Positions 20,456 through 33,800 of a DNA stretch of 64,000 bases are shown in pieces; position 1 is the stretch's first letter; each line of letters starts with the position of its first letter. Both the position numbers and the translations under genes were made by a program. Origin of the DNA: Brachionus koreanus (Eukaryota > Rotifera > Eurotatoria > Ploima > Brachionidae); contig PJRA01000549.1 of the NCBI GenBank assembly GCA_016987375.1, forward strand, positions 889,131-953,130, given 5' to 3'. The notes beneath the pieces were generated by a model. It ran no database searches, was not told the origin of the DNA, and was given only the letters and a program-made list of their open reading frames with translations.

Positions 20456-21017
20456 ATTGTAAAAATTTTTCTAAATTTCTAATTGATTGTATCTATTTTC
20501 TTTTTTGTTTTTTTTCTGGGAATTTTTTTTTTGGATAGTTTTTATCTTTTGTTTAATTGTCGATTGATTACAAATAAAAAATAAAAAAAAAGTCTTTTCT
20601 TTTTTCCTGCATTTTATATGCGTAAAAATAATTATCCGAAATTGATAATTAATAGTTTGGCGCTAAGCAATTAAATTTTAACATTCAAGATATTTCAATT
20701 GCTGTTTCAAATTTGCTAAAATATTTTATTCAAAATTAAATTAAATATTTAATGTTCAAAAACAAATTTACTTGAAGAGTTATTAAAATTATTAAAATCA
20801 AATAATTAAATTTTGATCTTTGCTTTTTTAGGCCTAAAAAAAATTATTCATTTTAAGATTAAGAAAATAGTTTATTTTATGTAATTTAAACGATTAAATA
20901 GAATCAAAAGAGAATGAAAATCTGACAAACAAAAAAATATAAATCGATAAATTTTAAATTTTTAAGGTAGTTGTTTGCTTTACTCAGCAGATTAAGCCAA
21001 GTTAAAAATTTAATTCT
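20456..21017. other. AT-rich 3' flank of OSCP1 and the Tc1 remnant
   Basis: No gene or repeat recognised apart from poly(A/T) tracts. Confidence 0.5.
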
Positions 21018-22481
21018 TCACTTTCTGTTTAATCTATCCATCATTGAAATTATATCGTCATCATCATCATTATCATCATCAATTTGGTTCTTTTCCATTC
21101 TCTTGTAATTGTTTGATTTTAATTTTCTATTTTGAACGTCTTTATATCTATCTTCTTCGTGCGAAAATTGGTTCATTATTTTACTTAATCGATCATCTTT
21201 GTGACGATTAGACCCATCAAACGAGACAATTTTTGATGATCGGTCATCAATAAAAGCATTTTTAACCTGAGTTTCATAAATACTTTTTAAAAATAAAAAC
21301 ATTTGTTTCTATTTAATTAATTAAGTTTAAAAAAAAAGGATTCTTACAATTCTTCTTCTTCATTATTGAATAGATTAAGTTTAAAATCGTTCGTTTTAAT
21401 TGTGTTGGAGCTAGATTTACCAATTAGACGACACAACAAATCCAATTGAGCTCTTGATTTTGGATCTGGAACACAAGTTTCCAAATCTGAAACTAAATTA
21501 GCCTTCTGGTAATTTGATTCTGGTGCCAAAATTGTATCAACTGACTTCTTAGCGGAATAAACATTTAAACCAAGACTAATCATTCTGTTTCCTTTACGTT
21601 CATAAGACCCATCTTTTAAAGCTTCTTCATATCTAAAATTCATGATAATTAGTTTTTTATTTAGACAAAATAAGTGTGAACCTTGATCCAGGATTAAATT
21701 TGGATTCTTTAAAAACTGATTTCTTTTTTCCCTCATTTTCATAATATCTTATTTATAATATTAGTAAAAATTTTCTAATAAAAATATTTTTAATTTATAT
21801 TCACATTATAACTCCTGGAATGAAATTTTGACTAGCTACAGGTCCTTGATTTGGCAAAGCAAATGTACCATTCCAATTTTGAACTTTTTCTTTTAGAAAT
21901 ACGGAAACTTTAACTCTCATATCTTGCAAACAATTTAATATTGAATGTCTGATTTCTTGAAGTTGAAACTCGTCCATTTCTGAGTAAGTTTTAATAAGTC
22001 TTTTGTAACATTTTTCAATCAAATCTACACAATAATCAGACTCGGAAACAAATTCAAGTATGCTATCTAAATGATTTAGAGTAACCAGCAAAATTTCACG
22101 AGGTTTGGAGACTAAGAGAACTTGATATTTGACTGCCATTGTCATTAAATCGAATAGCTTATCCATACTTGATTGATTTAGTCGCATGATTGAAGCATGA
22201 GCTAAACGTTCAAACAAAATTCGAAATGCTGATTTGTGACACATTTCTTGAGGACGGAATACTTCGTCCAAAAATCTTTCACTAAACATGTTTGAGACAA
22301 TATCCTGCATGACTAAAAATCAAATTATTTGTATTCTTCAAACAAAAAATTTAAAAAAAAGTTTAGTACTTTTTTGTCCTTTTTCATTTTTTATTTTTTG
22401 AGCGTAGAGTCTTTGGTCTAAAACATACAGCATTTCTCCGCCAAGATTGAGAAAAGCAATTCCTAGTGCTCGCATTGACAT
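21018..22481 (-). CDS. OSCP1: OSCP1 (organic solute carrier partner 1), 5 exons
   Basis: Minus-strand exons, each joined in frame with GT..AG borders: 22481-22370, 22312-21805, 21747-21682, 21632-21348 and 21282-21018, giving 411 aa. The start MSMRALGIAFLNLGGEMLY matches the family's N-terminus (LPLLFLNLGGEMLYILDQRL in human). Exon 2 has RLAHASIMRLNQSSMDKLFD and LMTMAVKYQVLL, the most conserved OSCP1 core. Exon 4 has GLNVYS and ends LNLFNNEEEE. Exon 5 ends DDDIISMMDRL, like the human DDLLAMMDEL. Exon 3 is read in a different frame from the longest open frame and was placed by homology (YYENEGKKKSVFK). OSCP1 (NOR1) is a small conserved protein linked to cilia and solute transport; its biochemical role is unclear. 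It is head-to-head with the ciliary dynein gene 2.35 kb away. Confidence 0.92.
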
Positions 22482-24833
22482 AGTACAAAGTAAACAATTT
22501 TTGTTAAAAATCTGTTCGTTTAATACAGTGAATTAAAATAAAATGGTTGTCGAAAATTAATTCTCGTTGCTATCGAGAGTTCTTACATTTTTAAATGAGA
22601 AAAAATAATTTTTATAATTTATTTTTTTAATTAGTGTTCATACGTGATTTTAGATATGGTTGTCAGATTTTTTAAGATAAAAAAGTAATTCTGTTCAAAA
22701 TTTGGTTTAAATTCAAATTCGAAATTAAAGTTCAAAATTTTAGTGCATATTTATTTGATTCTTAGTTGAATTTAATAAAGAAAGACTCGAATATTTACAA
22801 GCCTTTATTTGTGAACATAAATAAAAAAAATTTTATCAAGTTAATGAGATTTTTTTCTATTACAAATAAGAAAATACTAAATAAATTACGAAAAAATTTT
22901 ATTAGCTATATTAAAACATTAATAACAAAGCTTTTTTTTAATTCTATTTTTCTCCCGGAAAAAATATCAAATTTATTTAGATTTGAGTTTCAATTTTTTT
23001 AGAGAATTTAAAAGAAAAATTGAAAAAGATTGCTTAAAAAACTTAGTTAAAGTTAAATATAATGCTTTGAACTTATTTTGGTATTGAGTTTTTGTTTTTT
23101 TAACAAATTTTACTTATTATTTTTTCAAAATTCAGCATTTCTTAACACTAGAAGCACCAAGCGTTTTTTCAGGTTTTTTTAATTCATAAATATTTTATAA
23201 AAAAACTAAAATAATTTTATAAAGTAGTATCATTTTTTAAAGAAAATTTTAACATCTACACAATTCAAAAAAGATAGATTTATTTGAAAAATCCATTCAA
23301 AAGATATGAGGATTTAAAAATTTTTCAAACGAGTCAAAATGACTCGTTAGGTGCTTCTAGTGTTAAATTATAAAATTTGACATTTCATTTTATTCAAAAA
23401 TTTTTCAAGTAACTTTTGCTATCACAAATTGAATCTTTAATTCAAAAATCTTAATTATCAAAATTTTTTTTTTTATTTTGACGAGTTTTGTCTTTTGTTT
23501 ATTTAAATTTTTGTATTCAAATTAAAACTAATTGAAAAACTTCAGTTGAGACTATCCCATATTAATTTGACTCAAAATTTTAGATTTAAAGTTTCAATAA
23601 ATATGTTTCACCTAAATTAATAGTGTTAAATTACAAAGAGTGTTTAGGAATCCATTGACGACAAATTGAATAAAATTTAAACATTAAAATAAAACCATAT
23701 AATTAATAAAAAATTTATGCATTATTTTATTCACTTAGGTTTCAGATAAATTTCAAGTACTGGTCTAAATGTTTAAATTAATCTAATTCAAATTCAAATT
23801 TTTTATTTTTTAAACAAAACCTTATAAAATTTTTCTTCAATTTTTTAAAGTTTCAGCTAGTTGTTTGCCTTTAAAAGCCTTTAAAATAAAGAACAATAAA
23901 CTATACAGTTTATTTTCCTTTTTCAAAAATGAAATAGTCATTTTATTTAGTTCATCTCAATTCCATGAAATATTACAAAACACTTTGATTTAAACAAATT
24001 TAACAGTGAATAAAATTAAAAAGATATCACTGAACTAAATAGATTTAATTTAACAGTTGATTAAAACAAGCTGATTAGTAACCATCAAGAAATATTCTTA
24101 AGGCAAATATTTGTACAAAGAATACCTGAATAATCAGAAAATTAGAAAAATATTCAATTAAAGCAAAATTTTTTTGTTTAATATAAAATTTTGTATGTAA
24201 CTATGAGTTACATGATCATTTTATATAACTTAGGCAAATTAAGGTTTATAAAAAAGAATTAAAAATCATTCTAATCTTCACTACTTTCCACTTAAGGCTT
24301 CAATTAAAATTTGTTTTTTTTTTATTTTTTTGCTGAATAAACAAAATTGACATGGTAAGCATTAAGATTAGTTCATTATATGCAGACACTTAAAGAATCG
24401 CCGCGATTCAAGTCAAAATCGATTATTTAGAAGCAGTTTCATATTTTTTTTTAAAGCAATTATTATCAGGTATTCAGAAATTGTATTTTAAATTTCATAA
24501 ACAATTAAAAAAACGCCAGCTTAAGCTTTAAATAGAGTAGCTAAGCAACCTTTAAAAACTTTTTTAGTTATATTTGATTGTTTCGTTTAATATTCAAACT
24601 AATTTCAATTATGTTGCAACGGTATAACGACGATTAGTTTATTTCTGCTTTTTCATCAATAAACTTTAAAATAAAAGCTTTTGAAATAGAAACAGAATTT
24701 TCTATTAATTAAACAATTTTCTTCTACTTGGCAAAAAATAAAACCAATTTATTTAAAATATAAGCTTAAAAAACTAATTACCCTTTTTTTGAAAAAATTT
24801 AGACTATTTGTTTAGAAAAGAAAAAAATTGATT
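22482..24833. other. Divergent promoter region between OSCP1 and the dynein gene
   Basis: 2.35 kb without a coding gene. It contains a piggyBac-type MITE (separate entry). RFX-like half-sites are visible at 22566 (GTTGCTAT, 85 nt upstream of the OSCP1 ATG) and at 24613 (GTTGCAAC, 214 nt upstream of the dynein ATG). They are only half matches to the X-box GTTGCCATGGCAAC. Confidence 0.4.
23142..23366. mobile_element. piggyBac-type MITE flanked by TTAA
   Basis: 225 nt including both TTAA sites. After TTAA the left end is CACTAGAAGCACC and the right end is the exact complement GGTGCTTCTAGTG before TTAA. A subterminal palindrome, AACGAGTCAAAATGACTCGTT, lies just inside the right terminus. TTAA target duplication plus C-starting termini is the hallmark of piggyBac elements. 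The interior has no transposase frame, so it is non-autonomous. Confidence 0.88.
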
Positions 24834-27800
24834 ATGAGTGATCCGGGTACCAAGCCCGAGGTCAATGGGCATGCTCCGCAGGAAACTAATGGAGCAGAGC
24901 CTCCATTGATCTCTTTAAATAAGGAAAAAACTGACACTATCAAGCCTCAAGTAATTGTTCAGTGAAAAATAATAATAGATTAGTTAGTAATTTATAAAAA
25001 GGTCAAGAAGACAAATGCTGGTGACCGAATGCAAGAGATGATGCGTCAAACGAAGGCTTTGAAGGATGAACGAAAGGGCCAAGTTGACGCTCGATACGAG
25101 TTTTTATTCACTAGAGTGAGATTAATTTAGAAAAAAAATTTATTAAAAAAATTTAACATTTAAATTAGCTTGCTGATTCAATTGGACTCGATATGTCATC
25201 TGTCGAAGATATGATTCTCACTGACGATAAAGTAAAAATTTTTTTTAAAACAAAAAATTAATAAATTTACAAAAAAATTTTTATTTCAGTTTGATCAAAT
25301 TGAAAATTTTTTTGCAGTAGATGGACGCAAGATTTTAATGTTTTTTTATCAAGAAGTTAAAGTAAGTTAAAATTTTAATTTTATACAAAAAATAAAATTT
25401 TTCTTTTTTTCAGGAACAGCCTATTCCTGGTACTAGAAACCAAAATCCGGTTAATAAAAAAAAGCTGATAATTTCAACAGGACAAGACGAAGCTCTAGCC
25501 GGAATAGTGTACTATTTTATTCGAGCTTCAAATGCTAAAGCTATATCTGTTTCCAATATTTCAAATGAAGTTAATTTTGGAGTAATTGACGCCTCGAATG
25601 GCAAGCTTCTTGAAGCTGTTGAAAAAATGCTAGCCTCGGTTATTTTGCCAGCACTGTCTAATCTGGACGATTGGGGCTCTCTTAAGTCTCGCAACAATCC
25701 TCAAGTTCAATATTTTGTCGAAACTCTTGACCAATTTGTCATAAATATAAACGGATTAAAAAGCAACATGAGCAATCAAGTAAAACTGGTTTCAAGCGAC
25801 CATGATGCCATGCTATCTAGCTTAAACTCAGTGTCTGATTATCAAAATATGTCAATGAATGGAGAGTTTTTGACCCATTGTGAAGAATTGTTGGACAATT
25901 GGTGCAAACAAATAGCCAAAGTGCTGATTGAAAGCGAGCAAATTCGACGAGAAGCTGATGATACGGGTCCGTATTCGGAACTTGCCTATTGGAAACAAAG
26001 AATGGCCAAATTCAACAATCTACTTGAACAAATTAAAAGCCAAAGAGTAAAGGCTGTTGTAGGTATTCTTCAAGCCGCTAAATCGAAATCTCTTAACAAA
26101 TGGAAGGAAATGGATGCAAAAATTACGGACGCTGCTAACGAGTCAAGAGATAATGTCAAATACTTGTACACTTTGGATAAATTTTTCAGTTCTATGACTA
26201 GGGCAACACCAACTGCTATTAGCGAGTCGATCCCAAGTCTAATGAACGCAATCCGCATGATTCACAGCATTTCACAGTACTACAACTCATCGGAGCGAAT
26301 GACTTCACTTTTTTTGAAAATAACTAATCAAATGATAAACACATGCAAAAAATTTATTAAAGAAGGATACGGAAAATTGTGGGACATACCAAGACAAGAG
26401 CTAATGTCGCGTATAAACGAGAGCAAGAAGTTATTTCAAGATTATCAGAAAAATTTTCACAAGACTCGTGAAAAACTAAAATCGATGGAAAACGAGCGTC
26501 AATGGGATTTTTCAGAAAATTATATTTTTGGAAAATTTGAAGCATTTTGTAAGCGTTTGGACAAAGTTGCTGATGTAATCACAACTATTGAAAATCTGTC
26601 CTCGCTTAACACGGTCAAATTGGAAGGTCTTGAGCCTATCACAGTCAAATACAAGAGCATAGTAGAGAACATAAAAAAGAAAAGTTATGATGTTTTAGAC
26701 CATAGAAAACCTGAATTTGAAAATGATTATAACGAATTCAGAAACCAAATTGATTTTTTGCAACAGCAATTGCAAAATTTTATTGATACTTGGAGCAGAA
26801 GTGTTTACACTGTATGATTAATTTTAATTTTATTAGCTTTTTCTTTTAATTTTGTTTCTTTTTCTCATAGTCAGAGCAATCATTGGAATTTTTGGAAAAA
26901 TTTCAAAAACTTGAAGGCGTAAAAGTTGATTATAGCTCTCAATATTCAAAACTATTACAAGAATACTCAAAAGAATTAGACACCATTAAGAAATTATATG
27001 AAAAAAATAAGCTTGATCCAACTGTGCCGCGTAATTTACCACCCATTAGTGGCAAAATAGCATGGGCTAGACAACTATACAGCAGAATTACCAATCCAAT
27101 AAAATTGTTTTCAAAAAAGTCGGATATTTTGAAGACTGATGAGGGCAAACAAGTAGTGAGAAATTACAACAAAATGGCACATGTTCTTCTTGAATATGAA
27201 GTAATAAAGAGTGCTCTAAATCTTGAGGAAATTTTTCAATAATAAATTTTTTTAAGATGGTCCATTACAGATCTTGGTGTAAGTCAATCGAGATTATAAT
27301 ATCTGGTCTTTACTCCAGCATTTTAGTTCGTGATCCTGATTCCCAAGTAATCTAAAACATATAATTATTTTATATGAATAGTCAACAAATTATTTTATTC
27401 AGGAGTTGTACATAAATTTTGATCCTCAAGTGACTGAATTGATGAAAGAGACTTCTTATCTAAAAAAAATGGATATGGAAATTCCAGAGGAGGCCAAAAA
27501 TTTAGTTCTAATGGAATCAAAAATCGAAAATCATATAACTGGGTAATATTTATTTATTTTAAAAAGTAAATCAAAAATTTTAAGTTTCAATTTGTTTTTT
27601 AAAGCGTTAAAAATATACTTGAACGCTACAAATGTCTAACTGAGAAAATCCCAAAAGATTTATTTCCTTTGATGAAACCATCAAAAGAAAAGGTTGAGAC
27701 GGCTTTAAAACCGGGCTTAACTTCCATCACTTGGGTCAGCACAAACATTGAGGACTGTAATATTTTATAATTTAGTTTAGAAAAAAATTACAAATAATTA

Positions 27801-30800
27801 CATTTTTTAGATCTAAAAAATGTGAATGATCAACTCGAAGCTTTTGAAATACTTAACAATCATGTAAAAGATATATTGGAGTGTCGAGTTGAAACTGCTC
27901 TACAAGAAATGTGTATTACTTTACTTTGTGAGACTCCACATGAACCATGCAGTATTGAAGAATTTGCGAAATTGGCTGATGAAACGGCTGTAAAAGCTAC
28001 CCAAAAATTGGCAAAGTAATTTGAAATACTTTAATGAATCCTCTTAATTAAAAAAAGTCAAAAAAAAAAAATTCTTATTACCCAAAATTAATTATTCAAT
28101 CTCTTAAAAAAGAATTCTAAATTCTCATTAAATCAGTAATTATACTTATTTTCCTAAAAAAAAAAGAATTTGGTCAAGTTAATTTGTAGCATTGAAAATC
28201 TTAAATTAATTTTTTCAAAAATTTAAATATTTTTTCTAAATATTAAAAAATTTTATTAGGGATAATTAAATTAAAACAATTTATTTTTAGAATCACATTA
28301 AATACGGTTAAAAATAAAGTCAAAATAAATTTTTTAGTAAAATTTAGATAATATTTATAAAAAGCACTAATCATCAGAGGAAACGAATAAATTTTCATTT
28401 TTTATTAAATTGATAATTTAGTAGCTTCAGAGTAAAAAATTTAATTATTTCTTTTGGCAATTTTAAAAATAAAAAAACTCAATTATTTAATTTCAATAAA
28501 TTTTTAGGTATATTTTATTATGCGAATCAGCTGTAAACGAAATATTGGACACTTTGATGAAAAGTTTAGATGAGTCTGAGCGCAATCAATTTCTAAACAG
28601 CAGCGAACACGAATATTTTGAATGTTCTACAAAAAATGAAAGCAAAAATAGAGCCCAGCGATGTCAAGAGTGTCTACCATGTTCTTATTTTAACTTTTTG
28701 ACTCAATATACTCAAAAAAACAACGATGCATTGATTCAATCGACAAGATTTACACTCGATTCGATCAAAAAACGACTTCAACAGACCAATAAGTACTTGG
28801 GTGGCGAAGTCATAAAGGAAAAAGTTAAAAATCCACTTTTCAAAGCTGACATTATATTGGCAATACCAAATATTTCAGTTAAGCCAACATTGGAGGACAT
28901 GCAATCTCAATTAAACAAATCAATTCAAGCGATGCTAAAGTTATCACAAGATTTGCCCGAGTGGCATCACAGTCAAATGTTGAGAGAGTTGCAAATTAAA
29001 GAAATTGAAAAACAAGCTGCCGAAGAGGGCGAAGACCCCAAAGCTGCTGTTTCGGCAAAAATGCCTAAGCAACTTCACAAAATAATAGCTGAACATAAAG
29101 ACGTTAACAAATTGGTCATTTCATTGAGTAGTGTAATGTCTTCATTCAAAGAAGAAGTAGCTGAAATAATGAAAAATTTCACCGGATTTTCGGAATTATG
29201 GGAAAAAGAACCAGAATTATTTGTCAAAGAATTCATGGCTACCAATCCTTTAATGGTTGATTTGGAAGCTAAATTCAGGCATTACAGAACATTGCAAGCA
29301 GAAATTGAGGACTATCCGTCAAGCTATCAAGTAGGCTCGATTATCTATATCACTGATTCGCTCAAACGCTCATTACTGCAAGAAATTTCAAATTGGAAGT
29401 TGGCTTATGCTAAAGCTATGAATGAAAAAGCAGCCGCTGATATGAAAACCTTGCTGGATACAATTGATGAAGTGAACAAAAAATTATCCAGACCTTGCAA
29501 AGATTTGGACGATATTCGTGCTCATATGGCTGCTCTTAATCAAATAAAAGAAAAAGAAATCGAAATAGACCGAACCATAACCCCTATAGAAGAAACTTAT
29601 GCCATGCTTAACAAATATGAGATTACATTTAACGACGGAAATGCTGAAAAGGTTGATTCATTGTCCTACAATTGGAAAACACTTAATGAAAAAGCTATCG
29701 AAGTACAGGACCATTTGATTAGTGTCCAACCGTCTTTCAAGTCCGATTTGTTGAGTAAAGTTGTTCAGTTTAAAAAAGACGTAGACTCATTTACTTCGGA
29801 TTACACCGAGAAAGGTCCAATGGTCGAGGGAATTCCACCCCGAGAGGCCTCAGATCGAATGACGATTTACATGGGCAGATTTGAAGAACTATGGCGCAAA
29901 TTTGAGACCTATTCTGGTGGAGAGGATCTATTTGGAATGGAGATTACTAGCTATCCAGACCTACAGCGAATTAAAAAAGAGCTCAATCTACTGCAGAAAC
30001 TCTACGGTTTGTACAATCAAGTTATTGATACAATAAACAGTTACTATGACATACCATGGGTTGATGTAAATATTGAAAAAATAAACACTGATTTAGTTGA
30101 TTTTCAAAATAGGTGCCGTAAATTGCCTAAGGGTCTAAAAGAATATCAAGCTTTCAATGATTTAAAAAAGACAATCGATGACTTTAATGAAACTTGTCCA
30201 TTGTTGGAAATGATGGCTAATAAATCAATGAAAGATCGCCATTGGGGCAGAATAGCCACTTTGACAAACCACAAATTTGATATTGAATCAGATAATTTTT
30301 TGCTACGCGACATAATGTCAGCACCATTGCTCAAATACAAGGAAGAAATTGAGGACATATGTATTTCGGCCACCAAAGAAAAAGATATTGAAGCCAAATT
30401 GAAGCAAGTTGTTGCCGATTGGGGAAATCAAAATTTCCAGTTCTCTCAATTTAAAGCTCGTGGTGAATTGCTGCTTAAAGGTGATGTAACTGGCGAGATT
30501 ATAACTCTGATGGAAGACTCGCTGATGATACTTAGCTCGTTGATGAGCAATAGATACAATGCTCCATTTAAAAAACAAATTCAAGAATGGGTGCAAAAAT
30601 TGACTTCGACTACCGAAATAATTGAAAATTGGATGGTAGTGCAAAATTTGTGGATCTATTTAGAGGCTGTATTTGTTGGAGGCGATATTGCAAAACAGCT
30701 TCCTCAAGAAGCTAAACGATTTAGTAATATAGATAAATCGTGGCAAAAAATAATGCAAAAGGCTCATGAGACAACTAATGTAGTTACTTGTTGTGTCGGT

Positions 30801-33800
30801 GATGAGACATTGAGTCAATTATTGCCACATTTATTAGAACAATTAGAAGTTTGTCAAAAATCATTGACCGGCTATTTGGAGAAAAAACGTCTAGTTTTTC
30901 CAAGATTTTTTTTTGTATCAGATCCAGCTCTTTTAGAAATTTTGGGTCAAGCCAGTGATTCGCACACTATTCAGCATCACTTGCTCAGCATATTTGATAA
31001 TACTAAATCGGTTAAATTTGATGATAAAGTGTATGACAAAATATTAGAGTGTATTTCCCAGGAAGGCGAAATGATTCCACTAGTAGAACCGGTTATGGCC
31101 CAAGGAAATGTAGAGTCATGGCTCGGAGAATTACTCAAATGTTCCAAGTCGTCATTACATAAAATTATCCGAGATGCGTCAATTACCATTCAGGACACAT
31201 CCTTCGATTTAATGACCTTTGAAAGCAGCTATCCAGCTCAGGTCGGTCTGCTCGGTATTCAAATGATTTGGACTAAAGAATCCGAAGATGCTTTAAATAA
31301 TGCGAAATTTGATAAAAAAATTATGCAAAATACAAACCAAAGGTTTTTGGAGATCCTTAATTCTTTGATTGCCATCACTACAACCAATTTGACCAAAATT
31401 GAAAGAATTAAATTTGAAACCTTGATTACCATTCATGTCCATCAAAAGGACATTTTTGATGAATTGGTAAGAATTTTCAGTATTGTAGAATAGTCAATTT
31501 TTTAAACTTGATCCGAGTTTTTTCAATTGAAAAGGATGTTAATTAAAAAAAAAACTAAGTTTGTCTATCCAAATAATTAACTAAAAAAATATTTTATTAA
31601 TATTTTCTAATCAAATGTTTTTTAAAAAATTAAAAAAAATATATTCAAGTGTCTAAAAACAGGCAGCATTTGGTTTTTTTTATATTTTCTTTAAAAAACT
31701 TATCTGAAAAATGAAATTATTTTAAGTTTAGATATTTTTAAATTAGTTTATTTAAATCATTCTTCTAAGAATAAATTTCGACAAGAAACTAAGAATACTC
31801 GAAATCGTTAGTAATAGTATATGTTTTCCCTGAGAATCCATTCATCTCAATTATAAATTCATTTTTTCTAATTAAAATCAATGTTGGATTCCGTCAGTGA
31901 CTTCCATTGGACCGCTAAAAAATGGTGTTGGCCGTTTTGATGGCCGTGTACAAAAATAAAACTTAGAAAAATTAAAAACATGAAAATTTGATAGATAAAA
32001 GAATTTATTTGAGCATAATATGACAAGTTCAAATTTGGAAAAAAAATTATTCGTCACGGCCATCAAGACGGCCAACACCATCTTTTGGCGGTCTAGTGGC
32101 CGCCACGGTACCTTACACTAATTAAAGTTGATTTTTTGGTAAAAATTTTGTTTCCTGATAATCTCAGTTAAAACATAGAAAATATTTTATTAAATTAAAA
32201 TATTTGATGCTGCAGTTTATGAATTGGGCCACTATAAATAAAATTTAGAAAAATTGATTATTTATTGTGTTCAATATATTTTAAAAAATTGTAATGTTTT
32301 AATTTTTTTTTTTCAAGTGTGAAAAACGTATTCGATCTATTCAAGACTTTGAATGGCTGAAACAGTGTCGATTCTATTTTGTAGAAGATACTGATATGTG
32401 TAAAATATCAATAACAGATGTCGATTTCAGCTATCAAAATGAATTTTTGGGTTGCACAGATCGTCTTGTAATAACACCATTAACAGATAGATGTTACATA
32501 ACTCTAGCTCAAGCTATGCACATGTCACTAGGAGGTGCTCCGGCGGGTCCTGCAGGAACTGGTAAAACTGAAACAACAAAAGACATGGGTAGATGTCTAG
32601 GAAAATACGTAGTAGTCTTTAATTGTTCTGATCAGATGGATTACAGAGGATTGGGCCGTATTTACAAAGGTTTGGCCCAATCAGGCTCATGGGGTTGCTT
32701 TGATGAATTCAACCGAATTGAACTTCCTGTCTTATCGGTGGCAGCTCAACAGATTGATATCGTACTTAGATGTAAAAAAGAACGTAAGAAGCAGTTTATA
32801 TTTACAGACGGTGATTTAGTTGACATGGACCCTGAGTTCGGTATCTTTTTGACTATGAATCCAGGCTATGCTGGTCGACAAGAACTACCAGAAAATTTAA
32901 AAATAAATTTCAGGACTGTAGCTATGATGGTACCAGATCGTCAAATTATAATGAGAGTAAAATTGGCCAGTTGTGGTTTTATTCAAAATGTTCGTTTGGC
33001 CAAGAAATTTTTCACCTTGTACAAGCTCTGTGAAGAACAATTAACCAAACAAGTACACTATGATTTCGGTCTAAGAAATATTCTGTCTGTATTGCGTACT
33101 TTAGGCCAATTTAAGAGAGAAAATCCGCAAGATTCCGAAGAGATTATAGTGATGAGAATTTTGCGTGATATGAATTTATCTAAGTTAATTGATGAAGATG
33201 AGCCATTGTTTATGTCACTAATTAGCGATTTATTCCCAGGTATTATACTGGACAAAAAAGGCTATCCAGAAATAGAAGCAGCCATCAGACAACAAACAGA
33301 CGCATCTCAACTAATTTACTGGCCTGCTTGGGTTCTTAAATTAATTCAGTTATATGAAACTCAAAGAGTAAGACATGGTATGATGACTTTAGGACCATCA
33401 GGTGCTGGTAAGACCAAGTGTATTAATACCTTAATGAAAGCAATGACTGATTGTGGTGAGCCACATCGTGAGATGAGAATGAATCCAAAAGCTATTACTG
33501 CCCCTCAAATGTTTGGTAGACTAGATGTAGCAACAAATGACTGGACTGATGGAATTTTTTCAACTCTATGGAGAAAAACACTTAAAGTTAAAAAAGGTGA
33601 ACACATTTGGTTAGTTTTAGACGGACCTGTAGATGCTATTTGGATTGAAAATTTAAATTCAGTACTTGATGATAATAAAACATTGACTTTAGCCAATGGT
33701 GATCGTATACCAATGTCGCCAAGCTGCAAAATTATATTCGAAGTGCACAATATTGATAATGCTTCGCCAGCAACTGTATCTAGAAATGGTATGGTTTTTA

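Noticed and set aside
21683..21742. Reading OSCP1 exon 3 in the frame of the long open frame (KMREKRNQFLK)
   Set aside because: The alternative frame (YYENEGKKKSVFK) joins both neighbouring exons in phase and aligns with the family; the other frame leaves a phase conflict.
22766..23002. Plus-strand 78-codon frame
   Set aside because: Starts at TTG, is Phe/Lys/Asn-rich, and lies in spacer DNA next to a MITE.
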